Translations under genes and position numbers: made by a program
Assembly (NCBI GenBank): GCA_964508765.1
Contig: CAZDVD010000008.1
Coordinates: 1 to 64,000, forward strand
DNA length: 64,000 nt
DNA from: JABMPR01 sp964508765
Lineage (GTDB): Bacteria; Fidelibacterota; UBA8477; JABMPR01
Reading direction: 5' to 3'
Notes under the pieces: model-generated
Told to the model about the DNA's origin: nothing
The model's input: only the letters and a program-made list of their open reading frames with translations
The model's database searches: none
Shown here: positions 53,981 to 63,238 of the stretch, piece by piece
How the letters are laid out: every line of letters begins with the position of its first letter
Numbering within the stretch: position 1 is the stretch's first letter

Positions 53981-54532
53981 ATGGCTTCTATGAAAGGACA
54001 TATACTCATTTCCATGCCCCACCTGACTGATCCCTATTTCAGTCGCTCCCTGGTATTTATTTGTGAGCATGATGAGAATGGGGCTATGGGTCTAATAATG
54101 AATAAATCTTTTGATGATCAGGTGGTCAAGGAGGTTTTTCCGACCCTGATTATCAATGATGAAGCCATCAATGAGGCCATATCACCCATGTACTTTGGCG
54201 GCCCCGTTTCCCTGGAACAGGGCTTTATCCTTCACAGTAGTGACTATGTCAATTCTGATACCTTGCATGTGACAGAGGAATTCTCGCTAACCAGTAATTC
54301 TGCTGTGATTGATGCCATCCAAGAGGGCAAAGGTCCCCATCACTTTAAGATGATGCTGGGTTATGCCGGTTGGGGAAAAGGTCAACTCGAGCGTGAAATA
54401 GAAAATGGGGACTGGTTGTTTCAGGAAGTCACTCTCGATTTCATTTTCACCGGCAACGATTCAGAGAAATGGATTTCTGCCACCCATAGCTTCGGTATCG
54501 AAATCGCACCCACTACAGGTGGTTTAGCTTAA
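53981..54532 (+). CDS. YqgE/AlgH family (UPF0301) protein
   Basis: A 183-residue protein matching the YqgE family: 'KGHILISMPHLTDPYFSRSLVFICEHDENGAMGLIMN', then 'YFGGPVSLEQGFILHS' and 'MMLGYAGWGKGQLEREI'. The exact role of the family is unsettled. The start is uncertain; ATG 53981 fits the family better than the TTG at 53954. The coding frame is followed directly by an in-frame remnant of another gene. Confidence 0.88.
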   Translation: MASMKGHILISMPHLTDPYFSRSLVFICEHDENGAMGLIMNKSFDDQVVKEVFPTLIINDEAINEAISPMYFGGPVSLEQGFILHSSDYVNSDTLHVTEEFSLTSNSAVIDAIQEGKGPHHFKMMLGYAGWGKGQLEREIENGDWLFQEVTLDFIFTGNDSEKWISATHSFGIEIAPTTGGLA

Positions 54533-54742
54533 TTAATCAAAATTAATAATCGGAATACCAATTACAGTCATTCTCGCGAAGTCTGGTCATATTCTATTGA
54601 GTCTATATCTACTTCTCAGCAATTGGTTTGGAGCGGTCAGGATCAGAATGGCAGAACGCTTAGCTCCGGGATTTACATCGCTACCATGAAGCTTGGTCAA
54701 AGAGCTGGTGGTGCATTCCAAAAATTGACACTTATCAAGTAA
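54533..54742 (+). pseudogene. Remnant of a T9SS C-terminal sorting domain
   Basis: Immediately after the yqgE stop, in the same frame, 69 sense codons run without a stop to TAA at 54740. The second half reads like a sorting domain: 'W-S-G-Q-D-Q-N-G-R-T-L-S-S-G-I-Y-I-A-T', followed by A-F-Q-K-L-T-L-I-K at the very end, exactly how these domains finish. It lacks the PNPFNP start and any initiation site, so it is the tail of a deleted secreted-protein gene. Readthrough of the yqgE stop is a less likely alternative. Confidence 0.65.
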
Positions 54743-54861
54743 TATCAGTCCACACTGTTTAGCTTAAATACCACTACCGAGAGTCCGCCGGTAATAATTT
54801 AGCATTAACGTGTCAAACTGGATTATTTTACCAAACCAATTTTATTAGAAGGAAATTCCTC
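54743..54861. other. Short intergenic leader
   Basis: Between the remnant and the S1P-lyase-like gene. It holds the ribosome-binding site AAGGAAAT 8 nt before the GTG start; no other feature is seen. Confidence 0.5.
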
Positions 54862-56283
54862 GTGAAGACCCTACCTGAACATGGCAAAGATCATACTGAA
54901 ATTCTGGACGAGATGAAAGCCTTTGGGGGTGAGGATGTGAATTATCGCGATTCTCGCACCTGGAGTCTGGTGTATCATCTAGATGACAAGCATACCGAAT
55001 TTTTGAAGCAGGCTTACGGTTTATACTTCTCTGAGAATGCGCTCAACCCCATGGCATTCAAAAGCCTGAAGCGATTTGAAACAGATATCATCAATATGAC
55101 AGCTCAGATGTTGGGGGGTGATAAGAAATCTGTGGGAGTTGTGACTTCTGGAGGGACTGAAAGCTGTCTGCTACCCGTACTGACCTACAGGGATCGTGCC
55201 CGGGCAAAAAGGAAACTCCCTTTCAAGCCTGAAATGATTGCCCCTGAGAGTATCCATGTCGCCTGGAGCAAGGCAGCAAAATATTTTGGAGTTAAGATCA
55301 GATATGCCCCATTGAAAGCTGATTTCAGGGTTGATGTCAAGGCAGTCAGGAAAATGATCAACCGTCGAACTATTATGCTAGTTGGTTCAGCTCCATCTTA
55401 TCCCCACGGTGTCATCGACCCCATCGAGGACTTAGGCGTAGTGGCTCAACAATATCATTTACCTCTACATGTGGATTCCTGTCTGGGAGGTTTCCTGTTG
55501 CCCTTTATTGAAATGAATGGGGGCGATCTACCACCTTTTGATTTTCGGATCCCGGGCGTGACTTCAATTTCTGCTGATGTTCATAAATATGGTTTTGCTG
55601 CCAAAGGAGCATCGACGGTCATATACCGAAATATGACTTACATGAAGCATCAATTTTTCATTCATGAGGACTGGCCGGGGGGTGTGTTTGCATCCCCAGC
55701 TCTACTGGGCACGAGACCTGGTGGATCTTTTGCTGCGGCCTGGGCTGCCATCCACGCCCTGGGTGAGGACGGCTATCGTGACAATGCTCAAAAGATCATG
55801 GAAATCACTCAGGAACTTCAGAAAGGGATCAACGACATCGATGGACTTAAAGTTCTTGGCCGACCAGATATGAGTGTTTTTGCTTATCATTCAACAGACA
55901 AGAAGGTCAATATTTTTGCTGTGGGTGATCAAATGGAAGCGAAGGGTTGGCAGATTGATCGTCTCCAACGTCCAGAAGGTCTCCATGTGATGGTTGTACC
56001 GGGACATGCTAGAATTATCAGTGAATACCTTTCAGATTTAAAAACGTCTGTTGAAGTAGTTCGCTCGAATCCAGATCTGGCAGCCAAAGGTAACGCCGCT
56101 ATGTATGGCATGATTGCCAATCTGCCCTTTCGGGGTATGATTAAGAAGGAAATCATGAAGATGATGGAGGGCATGTACAGTTCAAAGGGGCAAACTCCCC
56201 TGGATGGTACAAATAATCCCTGGTTGGTTGAGAAGGTGGCTGGATTTATGCACAGGATTAAATCAAAGAAATCTGGAGACTGA
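54862..56283 (+). CDS. Sphingosine-1-phosphate lyase-like PLP enzyme
   Basis: A 473-residue group II PLP decarboxylase-fold enzyme. It matches S1P lyase better than glutamate or amino-acid decarboxylases: 'VVTSGGTESCL', 'HGVIDPIEDLG', LHVDSCLGGFLLPF, 'FDFRIPGVTSISADVHKYG' with the PLP Lys242, then 'DWPGGVFASPALLGTRPGG' and the late G-N-A-A-M-Y-G-M motif. S1P lyase cleaves phosphorylated long-chain bases into a fatty aldehyde and phosphoethanolamine. No N-terminal membrane helix is present, as in bacterial members. It starts at GTG 54862. Neighbouring acyl-CoA synthetase and aldehyde dehydrogenase genes fit the same pathway. Confidence 0.85.
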   Translation: MKTLPEHGKDHTEILDEMKAFGGEDVNYRDSRTWSLVYHLDDKHTEFLKQAYGLYFSENALNPMAFKSLKRFETDIINMTAQMLGGDKKSVGVVTSGGTESCLLPVLTYRDRARAKRKLPFKPEMIAPESIHVAWSKAAKYFGVKIRYAPLKADFRVDVKAVRKMINRRTIMLVGSAPSYPHGVIDPIEDLGVVAQQYHLPLHVDSCLGGFLLPFIEMNGGDLPPFDFRIPGVTSISADVHKYGFAAKGASTVIYRNMTYMKHQFFIHEDWPGGVFASPALLGTRPGGSFAAAWAAIHALGEDGYRDNAQKIMEITQELQKGINDIDGLKVLGRPDMSVFAYHSTDKKVNIFAVGDQMEAKGWQIDRLQRPEGLHVMVVPGHARIISEYLSDLKTSVEVVRSNPDLAAKGNAAMYGMIANLPFRGMIKKEIMKMMEGMYSSKGQTPLDGTNNPWLVEKVAGFMHRIKSKKSGD

Positions 56284-56426
56284 GTAATCCCGTGTTCAGT
56301 TATGTCTTGGAGTAGCAATCCAGCTAATTTTATAAAGCGGATTTCCTTTGTCACTGTTGATTGTGAGATAAGTTGTCAGCAGTTCCGGGAAACTCAAAAA
56401 TTTATCAATAGATTGGGGAATGAAAT

Positions 56427-58211
56427 ATGAATTACGATCACATTGGTCAGATGATTACCGTCAAAATTGCTGAGTATGGAGACAATACTGCTCTCAGATA
56501 TAAGATAGGAGATGGCTGGGCATCCCTGAGCTACAAGGAATTTGGCGATAAGATAACAAATCTCGCCTGTGCCATGATTCAGTCTGGTGTAAAACAAGGC
56601 GATTCGGTTGGTATTTATTCAGCCAATCGTTATGAGTGGGCTGTGAGTGATTTTGCCTGTATCCTGGTTGGAGCCATCTCTGTCCCCATCTATGCCACCA
56701 ATACTATGGATCAAGCTAAATACATCATCAGAGATGCAGGTATTGAGCTGATCTATGTGGGGAATCTGGAGCAATATACCAACCTTGCTGCCATCCATGC
56801 TGGTGGTCATCCACTCAAGGTAATAGCCTACAATCCCGCCATAGAGATTGACACCGCATTTGCCACCCATTTTCGGGATTTTCTCAATGTCCAAGATCAG
56901 GAAAACCTGCTCAAGGAAATGAATCTACGTTCAGGGAAAATTAAAACCGATGATGTTTCCACCATTATTTATACTTCTGGTACCACAGGCCACCCCAAAG
57001 GTGTCATGCTGTCACATGGAAATTTGTTTCACCAATTTGAATGTGTAGATGCCAATTTCAACGTTACCAATAAAGATGTTTCTCTTTGCTTTTTACCGTT
57101 GAGTCATGTTTATGAACGAATGTGGTCCTACTATGTCTATCTCAAAGGTGCTATTCAGACCTATCTTGAAGATCCCAAACAGGTCATTGAGACTATGCAG
57201 GAAGTCAAACCCACCGCCATGGTGTCAGTCCCCAGACTGTACGAAAAGATCTATGGTGCCGTGCTAAATTCTCAGGAAAGTGCCTCAAGTATCAAACGGT
57301 TTCTGTTTACTAAAGCCATTGAAACAGGTACGATTTACAATAATCTATTTTTTAGAAACCAGGAAATTCCCTCAGGGCTGGCGAGGAAATACAGAATTTT
57401 GGATAAACTGGTTCTTTCTAAAGTCAGGGCTGTAGTAGGTGGTGACAAGAATTTCTTCTCAGCTGGAGGAGCCCCTCTGGACAAGAGCATTGAAGAATTT
57501 TTCCTGGCCTGTGGTCTACTCATTTGCCAGGGCTATGGCTTGACTGAAACATCCCCCATGATCTCGTATAATACCCCTGAAAATTTCAAATTTGGCACCG
57601 TAGGTAAGCTGGTGCCCAATTGTGAAGTCAGGATTGCTGATAATGGCGAAATCCAGGCCAGAGGTCCCCAGATTATGAAAGGCTATTTCAACAATCCTGA
57701 AGCCACAGCAGAAAGCATTGTGGATGGCTGGTTCAAGACCGGAGATGTAGGTGAGTTCGATGAGGATGGTTTCTTAATAATCACTGACCGCATCAAAGAT
57801 TTGATCATCACCTCTGGGGGTAAAAATATTGCTCCCCAGAATATCGAGAAGCTGATTGGTAAAGATTTTTTCATCGATCAGATTATTGCCATTGGGGACA
57901 AGCGTAACTTTGTGAGTGCCTTAATTGTCCCCGCTTTTGAAAGTCTTGAAGCCTGGGCGCATAAAAAGAAAATCCAGTTCCAGGACAACGAAGAATTGAT
58001 TGCTCATCCCCATGTCATCGAGTTTTTCAGAGAACGTATTGACGAGCAGTCCAAGAAACTGGCGAACTATGAGACTGTCAAGAAATTCCGCTTGATGGCA
58101 AAGCCCTTCACCCAGGAAGGTGGGGAGATCACACCGACCCTGAAACTCAAGCGCAAGCAGATCAACGAAAAATTTAAAGCCCTTATCGAAACCATGTACC
58201 CCAAGCATTAA
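56427..58211 (+). CDS. Long-chain acyl-CoA synthetase (AMP-forming)
   Basis: A 594-residue adenylate-forming enzyme of the long-chain FadD/ACSL kind: P-loop 'IIYTSGTTGHPKGVMLSHGN', 'PLSHVYERMWSYYVYLKGA', 'GYGLTETSPMISYN', 'GWFKTGDVGEFDEDGFL' and the C-terminal 'DRIKDLIITSGGKNIAPQNIE'. It activates fatty acids to acyl-CoA with ATP. It lies 143 bp downstream of the S1P-lyase-like gene, same strand; a fatty acid formed from the aldehyde could be its substrate. Confidence 0.92.
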   Translation: MNYDHIGQMITVKIAEYGDNTALRYKIGDGWASLSYKEFGDKITNLACAMIQSGVKQGDSVGIYSANRYEWAVSDFACILVGAISVPIYATNTMDQAKYIIRDAGIELIYVGNLEQYTNLAAIHAGGHPLKVIAYNPAIEIDTAFATHFRDFLNVQDQENLLKEMNLRSGKIKTDDVSTIIYTSGTTGHPKGVMLSHGNLFHQFECVDANFNVTNKDVSLCFLPLSHVYERMWSYYVYLKGAIQTYLEDPKQVIETMQEVKPTAMVSVPRLYEKIYGAVLNSQESASSIKRFLFTKAIETGTIYNNLFFRNQEIPSGLARKYRILDKLVLSKVRAVVGGDKNFFSAGGAPLDKSIEEFFLACGLLICQGYGLTETSPMISYNTPENFKFGTVGKLVPNCEVRIADNGEIQARGPQIMKGYFNNPEATAESIVDGWFKTGDVGEFDEDGFLIITDRIKDLIITSGGKNIAPQNIEKLIGKDFFIDQIIAIGDKRNFVSALIVPAFESLEAWAHKKKIQFQDNEELIAHPHVIEFFRERIDEQSKKLANYETVKKFRLMAKPFTQEGGEITPTLKLKRKQINEKFKALIETMYPKH

Positions 58212-58323
58212 GGACTATTTGCTGCAAAAACCTGTAGTATTTACCTATAAATATTGCAATTTATGACAAAAGTTATCATGGTTCTAAAAAGTTGGATGAA
58301 TAATCCAGAAAAGGAGTTTTGAA

Positions 58324-58728
58324 ATGCTTACTTTTGATGTGAATTGGATAGCCATTGTTGTATTGGTAATCGCAAATATGGGATTGGGTGCAATTTGGTA
58401 TGGTCCCCTGTTTGGAAAACCCTGGATGGCAGCCACAGGAATCAAAATGGAGGATATTGAAGGCAAGAATATGATGCCCCCCTACGCAGTAGCCATTTTG
58501 AATTCTCTGTTTATGGCCTTTATGATGGCCAATGTGATTGCCTGGACTGGGACTGCTAGTTTAGGAGGAGGATTATTTCTTGGCCTTCTGATGTGGTTGG
58601 GCTTTACAGGTTTTTCATTTGGTGTGAATCATGCCTTTGAAATGCGTTCGCTTTACCTGTGGGTCATCAATTCAGGCATGTATCTGGTTGGTCTTTTGAT
58701 TATGGGAGCTGTGCTGGCTATTTGGTAG
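58324..58728 (+). CDS. DUF1761 family membrane protein
   Basis: A 134-residue protein with four transmembrane helices and the DUF1761 pattern: 'VNWIAIVVLVIANMGLGAIWYGPLFGKPWM' at the N-terminus, then 'FVNHAFE'-like 'FGVNHAFEMRSLYLW'. Function unknown. An AAAGGAG site precedes the ATG by 7 nt. Confidence 0.85.
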   Translation: MLTFDVNWIAIVVLVIANMGLGAIWYGPLFGKPWMAATGIKMEDIEGKNMMPPYAVAILNSLFMAFMMANVIAWTGTASLGGGLFLGLLMWLGFTGFSFGVNHAFEMRSLYLWVINSGMYLVGLLIMGAVLAIW

Positions 58729-58746
58729 TTATCCCATTTTGATAGT

Positions 58747-58770
58747 TGGCACCGGGGTAAAACCCGGTGT
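58747..58770. terminator. GC-rich hairpin between convergent genes
   Basis: CACCGGG-GTAAAA-CCCGGTG is a perfect 7-bp stem. No T-run on either side, so termination efficiency is doubtful; it may be a short repeat element. Confidence 0.45.
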
Positions 58771-58772
58771 TC

Positions 58773-60320
58773 CTAGAATCTTTTAACACCAAAAATAAGC
58801 TTCAATAAGCCTTTTAATTTCCAGGACCACGTTCCACCTACCATCATCATAAAACCTATCCACCGTCGATATACGAAACCTGATACAGGCGTCCAGTAGA
58901 ACTGTTTATTGAGGGGAAGATAGTCATTTACGATGACCCGCGCTTCGGTCATCTCAAGCAGGCCCAGTTCACCATGGGTGCGACCCACACCGCTTTGCTT
59001 AAATCCCCCCCACGGTAAATTTGGAATTCCATGAGAAATCAGATGACTGTTTATGGTCACGACGCCTGCTTCCAATTGAGAGGCAATTTTGCGTCCGAGT
59101 CGATGATTTTTGGTCCAGACTGAAGCAGTCAAACCAAGATCTGAATCATTAGCCAGCTGGATTGCCTCCTCAATGTTTTTGAATGGCATGACGCCAAGAA
59201 CAGGTCCAAAGGTTTCTTCCTTCATGACCCGCATTTGCTGATTTACATCGGTGAGAATGGTTGCCGGAAGCGCTTGCTTTGTTGTTTTGTCAATCTGGGA
59301 TATTGCTTCAACTGTGGCGCCCTGGGCGATGGCTTCTTCCAGCATGTTGCGCACGGTATCCTGCTGTCTTGATGTGGTCATGGCACCAATGTGAGTATCC
59401 TTTTGATCAGGATGCCCCACCTTTAGTTTTTCCACCTTCTTCTTGAGGAGTTTCAAAAAGGGTTTATAAACTTCACGATGCACATAAATTCTTTCAACAC
59501 CCGCACAACTCTGTCCGGAATTGGATAGACCCGCCCAGATCGCTCCGTTGACTGCCTTTTTAAGGTTGGCCTCAGCACAGACAATCATGGGATCATTTCC
59601 ACCCAGCTCCAGGGATACAGGCGTGAGGGTTTCTGCTGCTTTTTTCATGAGAATTTTACCAACAGGAACGCTGCCGGTAAAAAATAATTTGTCAATTCCG
59701 GCTTCAAGGAAAGCATCTCCGGCAATCCGACCGGCGACATTGACCTGGACAAAGAGATCCTGGGGTAATTCACCCGCATCAACGATTTTTTGAATCACCT
59801 GCCCCACCATCTGTGTTTCTGAGGCAGCCTTGTACAGCAGACCATTACCGGACATGAGAGCCATGAGAATTTCATGTATGGGGATGGCCAGGGGATAATT
59901 CCAGGGAGAAATGATACCGATAACCCCCATAGGGACATGTTGGAGTCGATTACGTGTGAAAAGACTGAAAATATGTGAGCCCTTCACTCGACGCTCCCGT
60001 AGTACACGAGCGGAATGTTTGATATAGTAGTCAAAAGCCAAAACGGCTGAGGACACTTCGGTCATATAGGCATCAGCCAGGGTTTTGCCATTATCAGCGG
60101 AAATCATTTTGGCATATTCCTCACCGTGCTCAATCAGATGGCGCTGCATTTTACGGAGGTGCTTTCCACGCTCTGAAAAAGATAGCAATGCCCATTTAGC
60201 CTGTGCTTTGCGGATTCTGGATATGGCGTGTTGAATATCTTCCAATGTGTTTTGAGGTATCTGACCTATGGACTCACCAGTGGCTGGATTGAATGCTTCG
60301 GTATGTGAAAGTGCTGACAT
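58773..60320 (-). CDS. Aldehyde dehydrogenase family protein with hydrophobic C-terminal tail
   Basis: A 515-residue NAD(P)-dependent aldehyde dehydrogenase. Catalytic Glu238 (SLELGGNDP) and Cys272 (SNSGQSCAGVERIYV) are present, along with SPWNYPLAIPIHE. The usual protein ends near residue 475; here a further 40 residues end in a hydrophobic, basic tail (WIGFMMMVGGTWSWKLKGLLKLIFG), which may associate with membranes as in fatty aldehyde dehydrogenases. It oxidises aldehydes to acids. It faces the acyl-CoA synthetase gene convergently. Confidence 0.88.
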   Translation of the reverse strand: MSALSHTEAFNPATGESIGQIPQNTLEDIQHAISRIRKAQAKWALLSFSERGKHLRKMQRHLIEHGEEYAKMISADNGKTLADAYMTEVSSAVLAFDYYIKHSARVLRERRVKGSHIFSLFTRNRLQHVPMGVIGIISPWNYPLAIPIHEILMALMSGNGLLYKAASETQMVGQVIQKIVDAGELPQDLFVQVNVAGRIAGDAFLEAGIDKLFFTGSVPVGKILMKKAAETLTPVSLELGGNDPMIVCAEANLKKAVNGAIWAGLSNSGQSCAGVERIYVHREVYKPFLKLLKKKVEKLKVGHPDQKDTHIGAMTTSRQQDTVRNMLEEAIAQGATVEAISQIDKTTKQALPATILTDVNQQMRVMKEETFGPVLGVMPFKNIEEAIQLANDSDLGLTASVWTKNHRLGRKIASQLEAGVVTINSHLISHGIPNLPWGGFKQSGVGRTHGELGLLEMTEARVIVNDYLPLNKQFYWTPVSGFVYRRWIGFMMMVGGTWSWKLKGLLKLIFGVKRF

Positions 60321-60559
60321 AAGGTCCCCTTTAATGGCTCAGAAAATCTATACAGAATGCTGCTGATTAGTAGTTATTTATTTTTTTTGGAAACCTTTCT
60401 GGGTGACCATTTTATAAATCCTGTTGGCAGCTCAGTTTTTAAGGCAGTAACGATGCTTAAATGGCTTATCTTGGGCACTGATAATTCGAACCATTCGCAA
60501 CCTTTTAAACCCTTTAGTCCATTGAAATATTTGGATTGTAAAAATATGATCAGGATGAG

Positions 60560-62947
60560 ATGATGAAGAAACTGACAACAAAAGATCTTTGTAGAACCAC
60601 CGATAATGAAGCTCTAAAATTTAAATCCACAGCTGAACTTCACAGCCTGAACAAGGTGATAGGACAGGAACGTGCAGTTCGAGCCCTTCAGTTTGGTCTA
60701 GAGCTACTGGCACCTGGCTATAATGTGTTTGTCGGAGGGGTTCCGGGAACAGGTAAGAGCACCATTGTAAGAGGTCTTGTAGAAAAGTTTGCCGCCAACA
60801 AATCGGTTCCTCCAGATTGGTTGGTGGTCTTTAATTTTCGTGATGAGTACCATCCTAAAGTATTTCAATTGCCAGCTGGTCAGGGCAATAAATTCGCTAA
60901 ACAGATGAAGCGTTTGATAAGCAGCTTGAGTGTGGACCTCCCCAAGGTTTTTACGGGAGAAATCTATGCAAAGCGCCAAAAAGAAATCACAGCCAAGTTT
61001 GATACGGGCCGAGAGGAAATAATTGCCGCTGTCAATGCGGAGGCTGCAGATCAGGGTATTCAGTTAAACATGACACAGGCTGGTTTTCAAACCATTCCAC
61101 TCAAAGATGGCGAGCCTATGACTGAAGCTGATCTTTCTGCACTTTCTGAGCAGGAATTAGCAGCTATTAATGAAAAAATAAATCTGATTCAGGAGCATCT
61201 AAGAGAAGCCCTACGTGATATGGCTGAACTGGAAGAGGAACGCACCGATGTGGTTGAAAATCTCCAGGAAAAGATAGCTCTGGAATCAGTAGAACACCGT
61301 ATCGGCAGACTGCTTGAAAGCTATGCTGGTTTCCCAGGTATTGTGAAATATCTGGAAGAGGTCAGGGATGATATTGCCGAGCATGTTCAAGAGTTTGTCG
61401 GCATGACTGAAGGGACTGAAGAGGAAGCTGAGTCGAGTCCTCAGCAGTCTCAAAAATCCTTGATGCAAAGATACAAAGTCAACCTCCTGGTGGATAACTG
61501 TCGCCAGAAAGGTGCGCCTGTTATTGTTGATGCCAATCCCTCCTATTACAACCTTTTTGGTAGAATAGGGAAGGAAGCAGTCATGGGTGGCTGGTACAGT
61601 GACTATACCATGATAACCTCTGGCGCCATGCTGCGAGCCAATGGTGGATTCCTCATTCTGGATATACAGAACGTTCTGCAGGGTGCCAATGTTTGGGAGT
61701 ATTTGAAACGAACGCTGAAGAATAAATCTTTGCAAATTGAAGATGTAAATGAACAATATGGATTTAATGCCACGACCTCTCTGCAACCTGAACCCATCCC
61801 CCTGGATTTGAACGTCATTTTACTAGGTCGTTCAGATCATTTCCGCTACCTCCAGGAAGTAGATGATGCCTTTAATAAAACCTTTAAGGTGCGTGCAGAT
61901 TTTGACTATGAAGTCACCCGCAATGCTCAAAATGAGCATCTCCTGTGTCAATTCATCGCGAAAGTTTGCCGTGAAAATAAATCACCTCATTTTACATCCC
62001 AGGCGGCGACTCAGATTATTATATACAGCTCGAGATTAGCTGGTGATAAAAGTAAGCTTTCCCTCCAGTTTGGAACACTAGTGGGCTTGATTACTGAATC
62101 AACTTACTGGGCGAAGAAACAGAAACATCGTCAGGTTCAGGCGGAAGATGTTAGTCAGGCTATCTCAGAAAAACGCTTCCGCGGGAGTCTCTACGAAGAG
62201 AAGGTCTGGGAGAATATTGAGAGCGAAACCCTGATGATCGATGTAACTGGAGAACGAGTCGGTCAAATCAATGGCCTGGCTGTTTACTCAATGGGTGACA
62301 ATTCATTTGGTAAACCATCCCGAATAACAGCCACTACCTATATGGGTAAACCAGGGATTATTTCAGTAGAACGGGAGGCAAAACTTTCCGGAAAAACCTA
62401 TGATAAGGGCAATCTGATTATTAATGGATTTCTTGGGCAAACTTTTGCTCAAAACTTTCCCCTCTCGGTGACGATTACATTGACCTTCGAGCAGTCGTAT
62501 GGGGGGATTGATGGGGACAGTGCCAGCTCCACAGAAATCTATGTCATTCTCTCCGCCTTATCCAGAATTCCCATCAAACAGGGCATTGCCGTGACGGGCT
62601 CTGTCAACCAGTGGGGTGAGATTCAAGCCATTGGTGGTGTCAATGAAAAGATCGAAGGTTTCTTCCATCTCTGCAAACTTCGGGGCTTGACGGGAGATCA
62701 GGGGGTCATGATTCCCGCAGTAAATGTGGACCATCTCATGCTCATGCCAGACATACAGGTGGCAGTAAAAGCTGGAAAATTTAATATCTGGTCAGTCGAT
62801 ACCATCTCTGAGGGAATTGAGATACTCACTGGTGTCAAGGCGGGTGCTTTAAATAGGCATGGAAATTACCCTGCTCGTACCGTTTTTGGTGAGGCTCAGA
62901 ATCAGCTTAAAAAGTATTTTACAAAAGATCAAACTCATACCAAGTAG
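60560..62947 (+). CDS. Lon-family ATP-dependent protease (LonB/LonH-like)
   Basis: A 795-residue protein. AAA+ part: Walker A GVPGTGKSTIV near residue 61; a coiled insert at about 180-300; 'NVILLGRSDHFRYLQEVDDAF'. C-terminal Lon protease domain with the Ser654-Lys697 dyad (DGDSASSTEIYV and GGVNEKIEGFF). No N-terminal LON substrate-binding domain; this matches bacterial YcbZ/LonH- or archaeal LonB-like forms. It degrades misfolded or specific regulatory proteins. Start ATG 60560 or 60563; a GGATGAG-like site lies upstream. It stands alone. Confidence 0.9.
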   Translation: MMKKLTTKDLCRTTDNEALKFKSTAELHSLNKVIGQERAVRALQFGLELLAPGYNVFVGGVPGTGKSTIVRGLVEKFAANKSVPPDWLVVFNFRDEYHPKVFQLPAGQGNKFAKQMKRLISSLSVDLPKVFTGEIYAKRQKEITAKFDTGREEIIAAVNAEAADQGIQLNMTQAGFQTIPLKDGEPMTEADLSALSEQELAAINEKINLIQEHLREALRDMAELEEERTDVVENLQEKIALESVEHRIGRLLESYAGFPGIVKYLEEVRDDIAEHVQEFVGMTEGTEEEAESSPQQSQKSLMQRYKVNLLVDNCRQKGAPVIVDANPSYYNLFGRIGKEAVMGGWYSDYTMITSGAMLRANGGFLILDIQNVLQGANVWEYLKRTLKNKSLQIEDVNEQYGFNATTSLQPEPIPLDLNVILLGRSDHFRYLQEVDDAFNKTFKVRADFDYEVTRNAQNEHLLCQFIAKVCRENKSPHFTSQAATQIIIYSSRLAGDKSKLSLQFGTLVGLITESTYWAKKQKHRQVQAEDVSQAISEKRFRGSLYEEKVWENIESETLMIDVTGERVGQINGLAVYSMGDNSFGKPSRITATTYMGKPGIISVEREAKLSGKTYDKGNLIINGFLGQTFAQNFPLSVTITLTFEQSYGGIDGDSASSTEIYVILSALSRIPIKQGIAVTGSVNQWGEIQAIGGVNEKIEGFFHLCKLRGLTGDQGVMIPAVNVDHLMLMPDIQVAVKAGKFNIWSVDTISEGIEILTGVKAGALNRHGNYPARTVFGEAQNQLKKYFTKDQTHTK

Positions 62948-63238
62948 GCAAAGAATTTTATAAAAAATACTACTGTAGCTCAATAGTTGCTCTGTCTAAT
63001 ACTTGTGAAAAATAAATAATGTCAGAACTCATTCAGCATTGTTTTAAGCCTAAGTGGACATTAGTTTTTGATGATGAATGAGCCGCGATATTCAGGCCTG
63101 GATCTGCATCAAATAGCAGCATCAAAACAGTCGATTATTCCCTCGGTTCATGTCCAGAAACAAGGATGCTTAGATAAAGAAAAATCAGTCGATTTTAATC
63201 CCATAAAAAGAAGTTTTGTTTAGCAGGAGTTCGTATTC
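62948..63238. other. 291-bp leader of korA
   Basis: AT-rich region before korA with no open frame of interest. AGGAG at 63224-63228 is the korA ribosome-binding site. I see no riboswitch or terminator. Confidence 0.5.
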
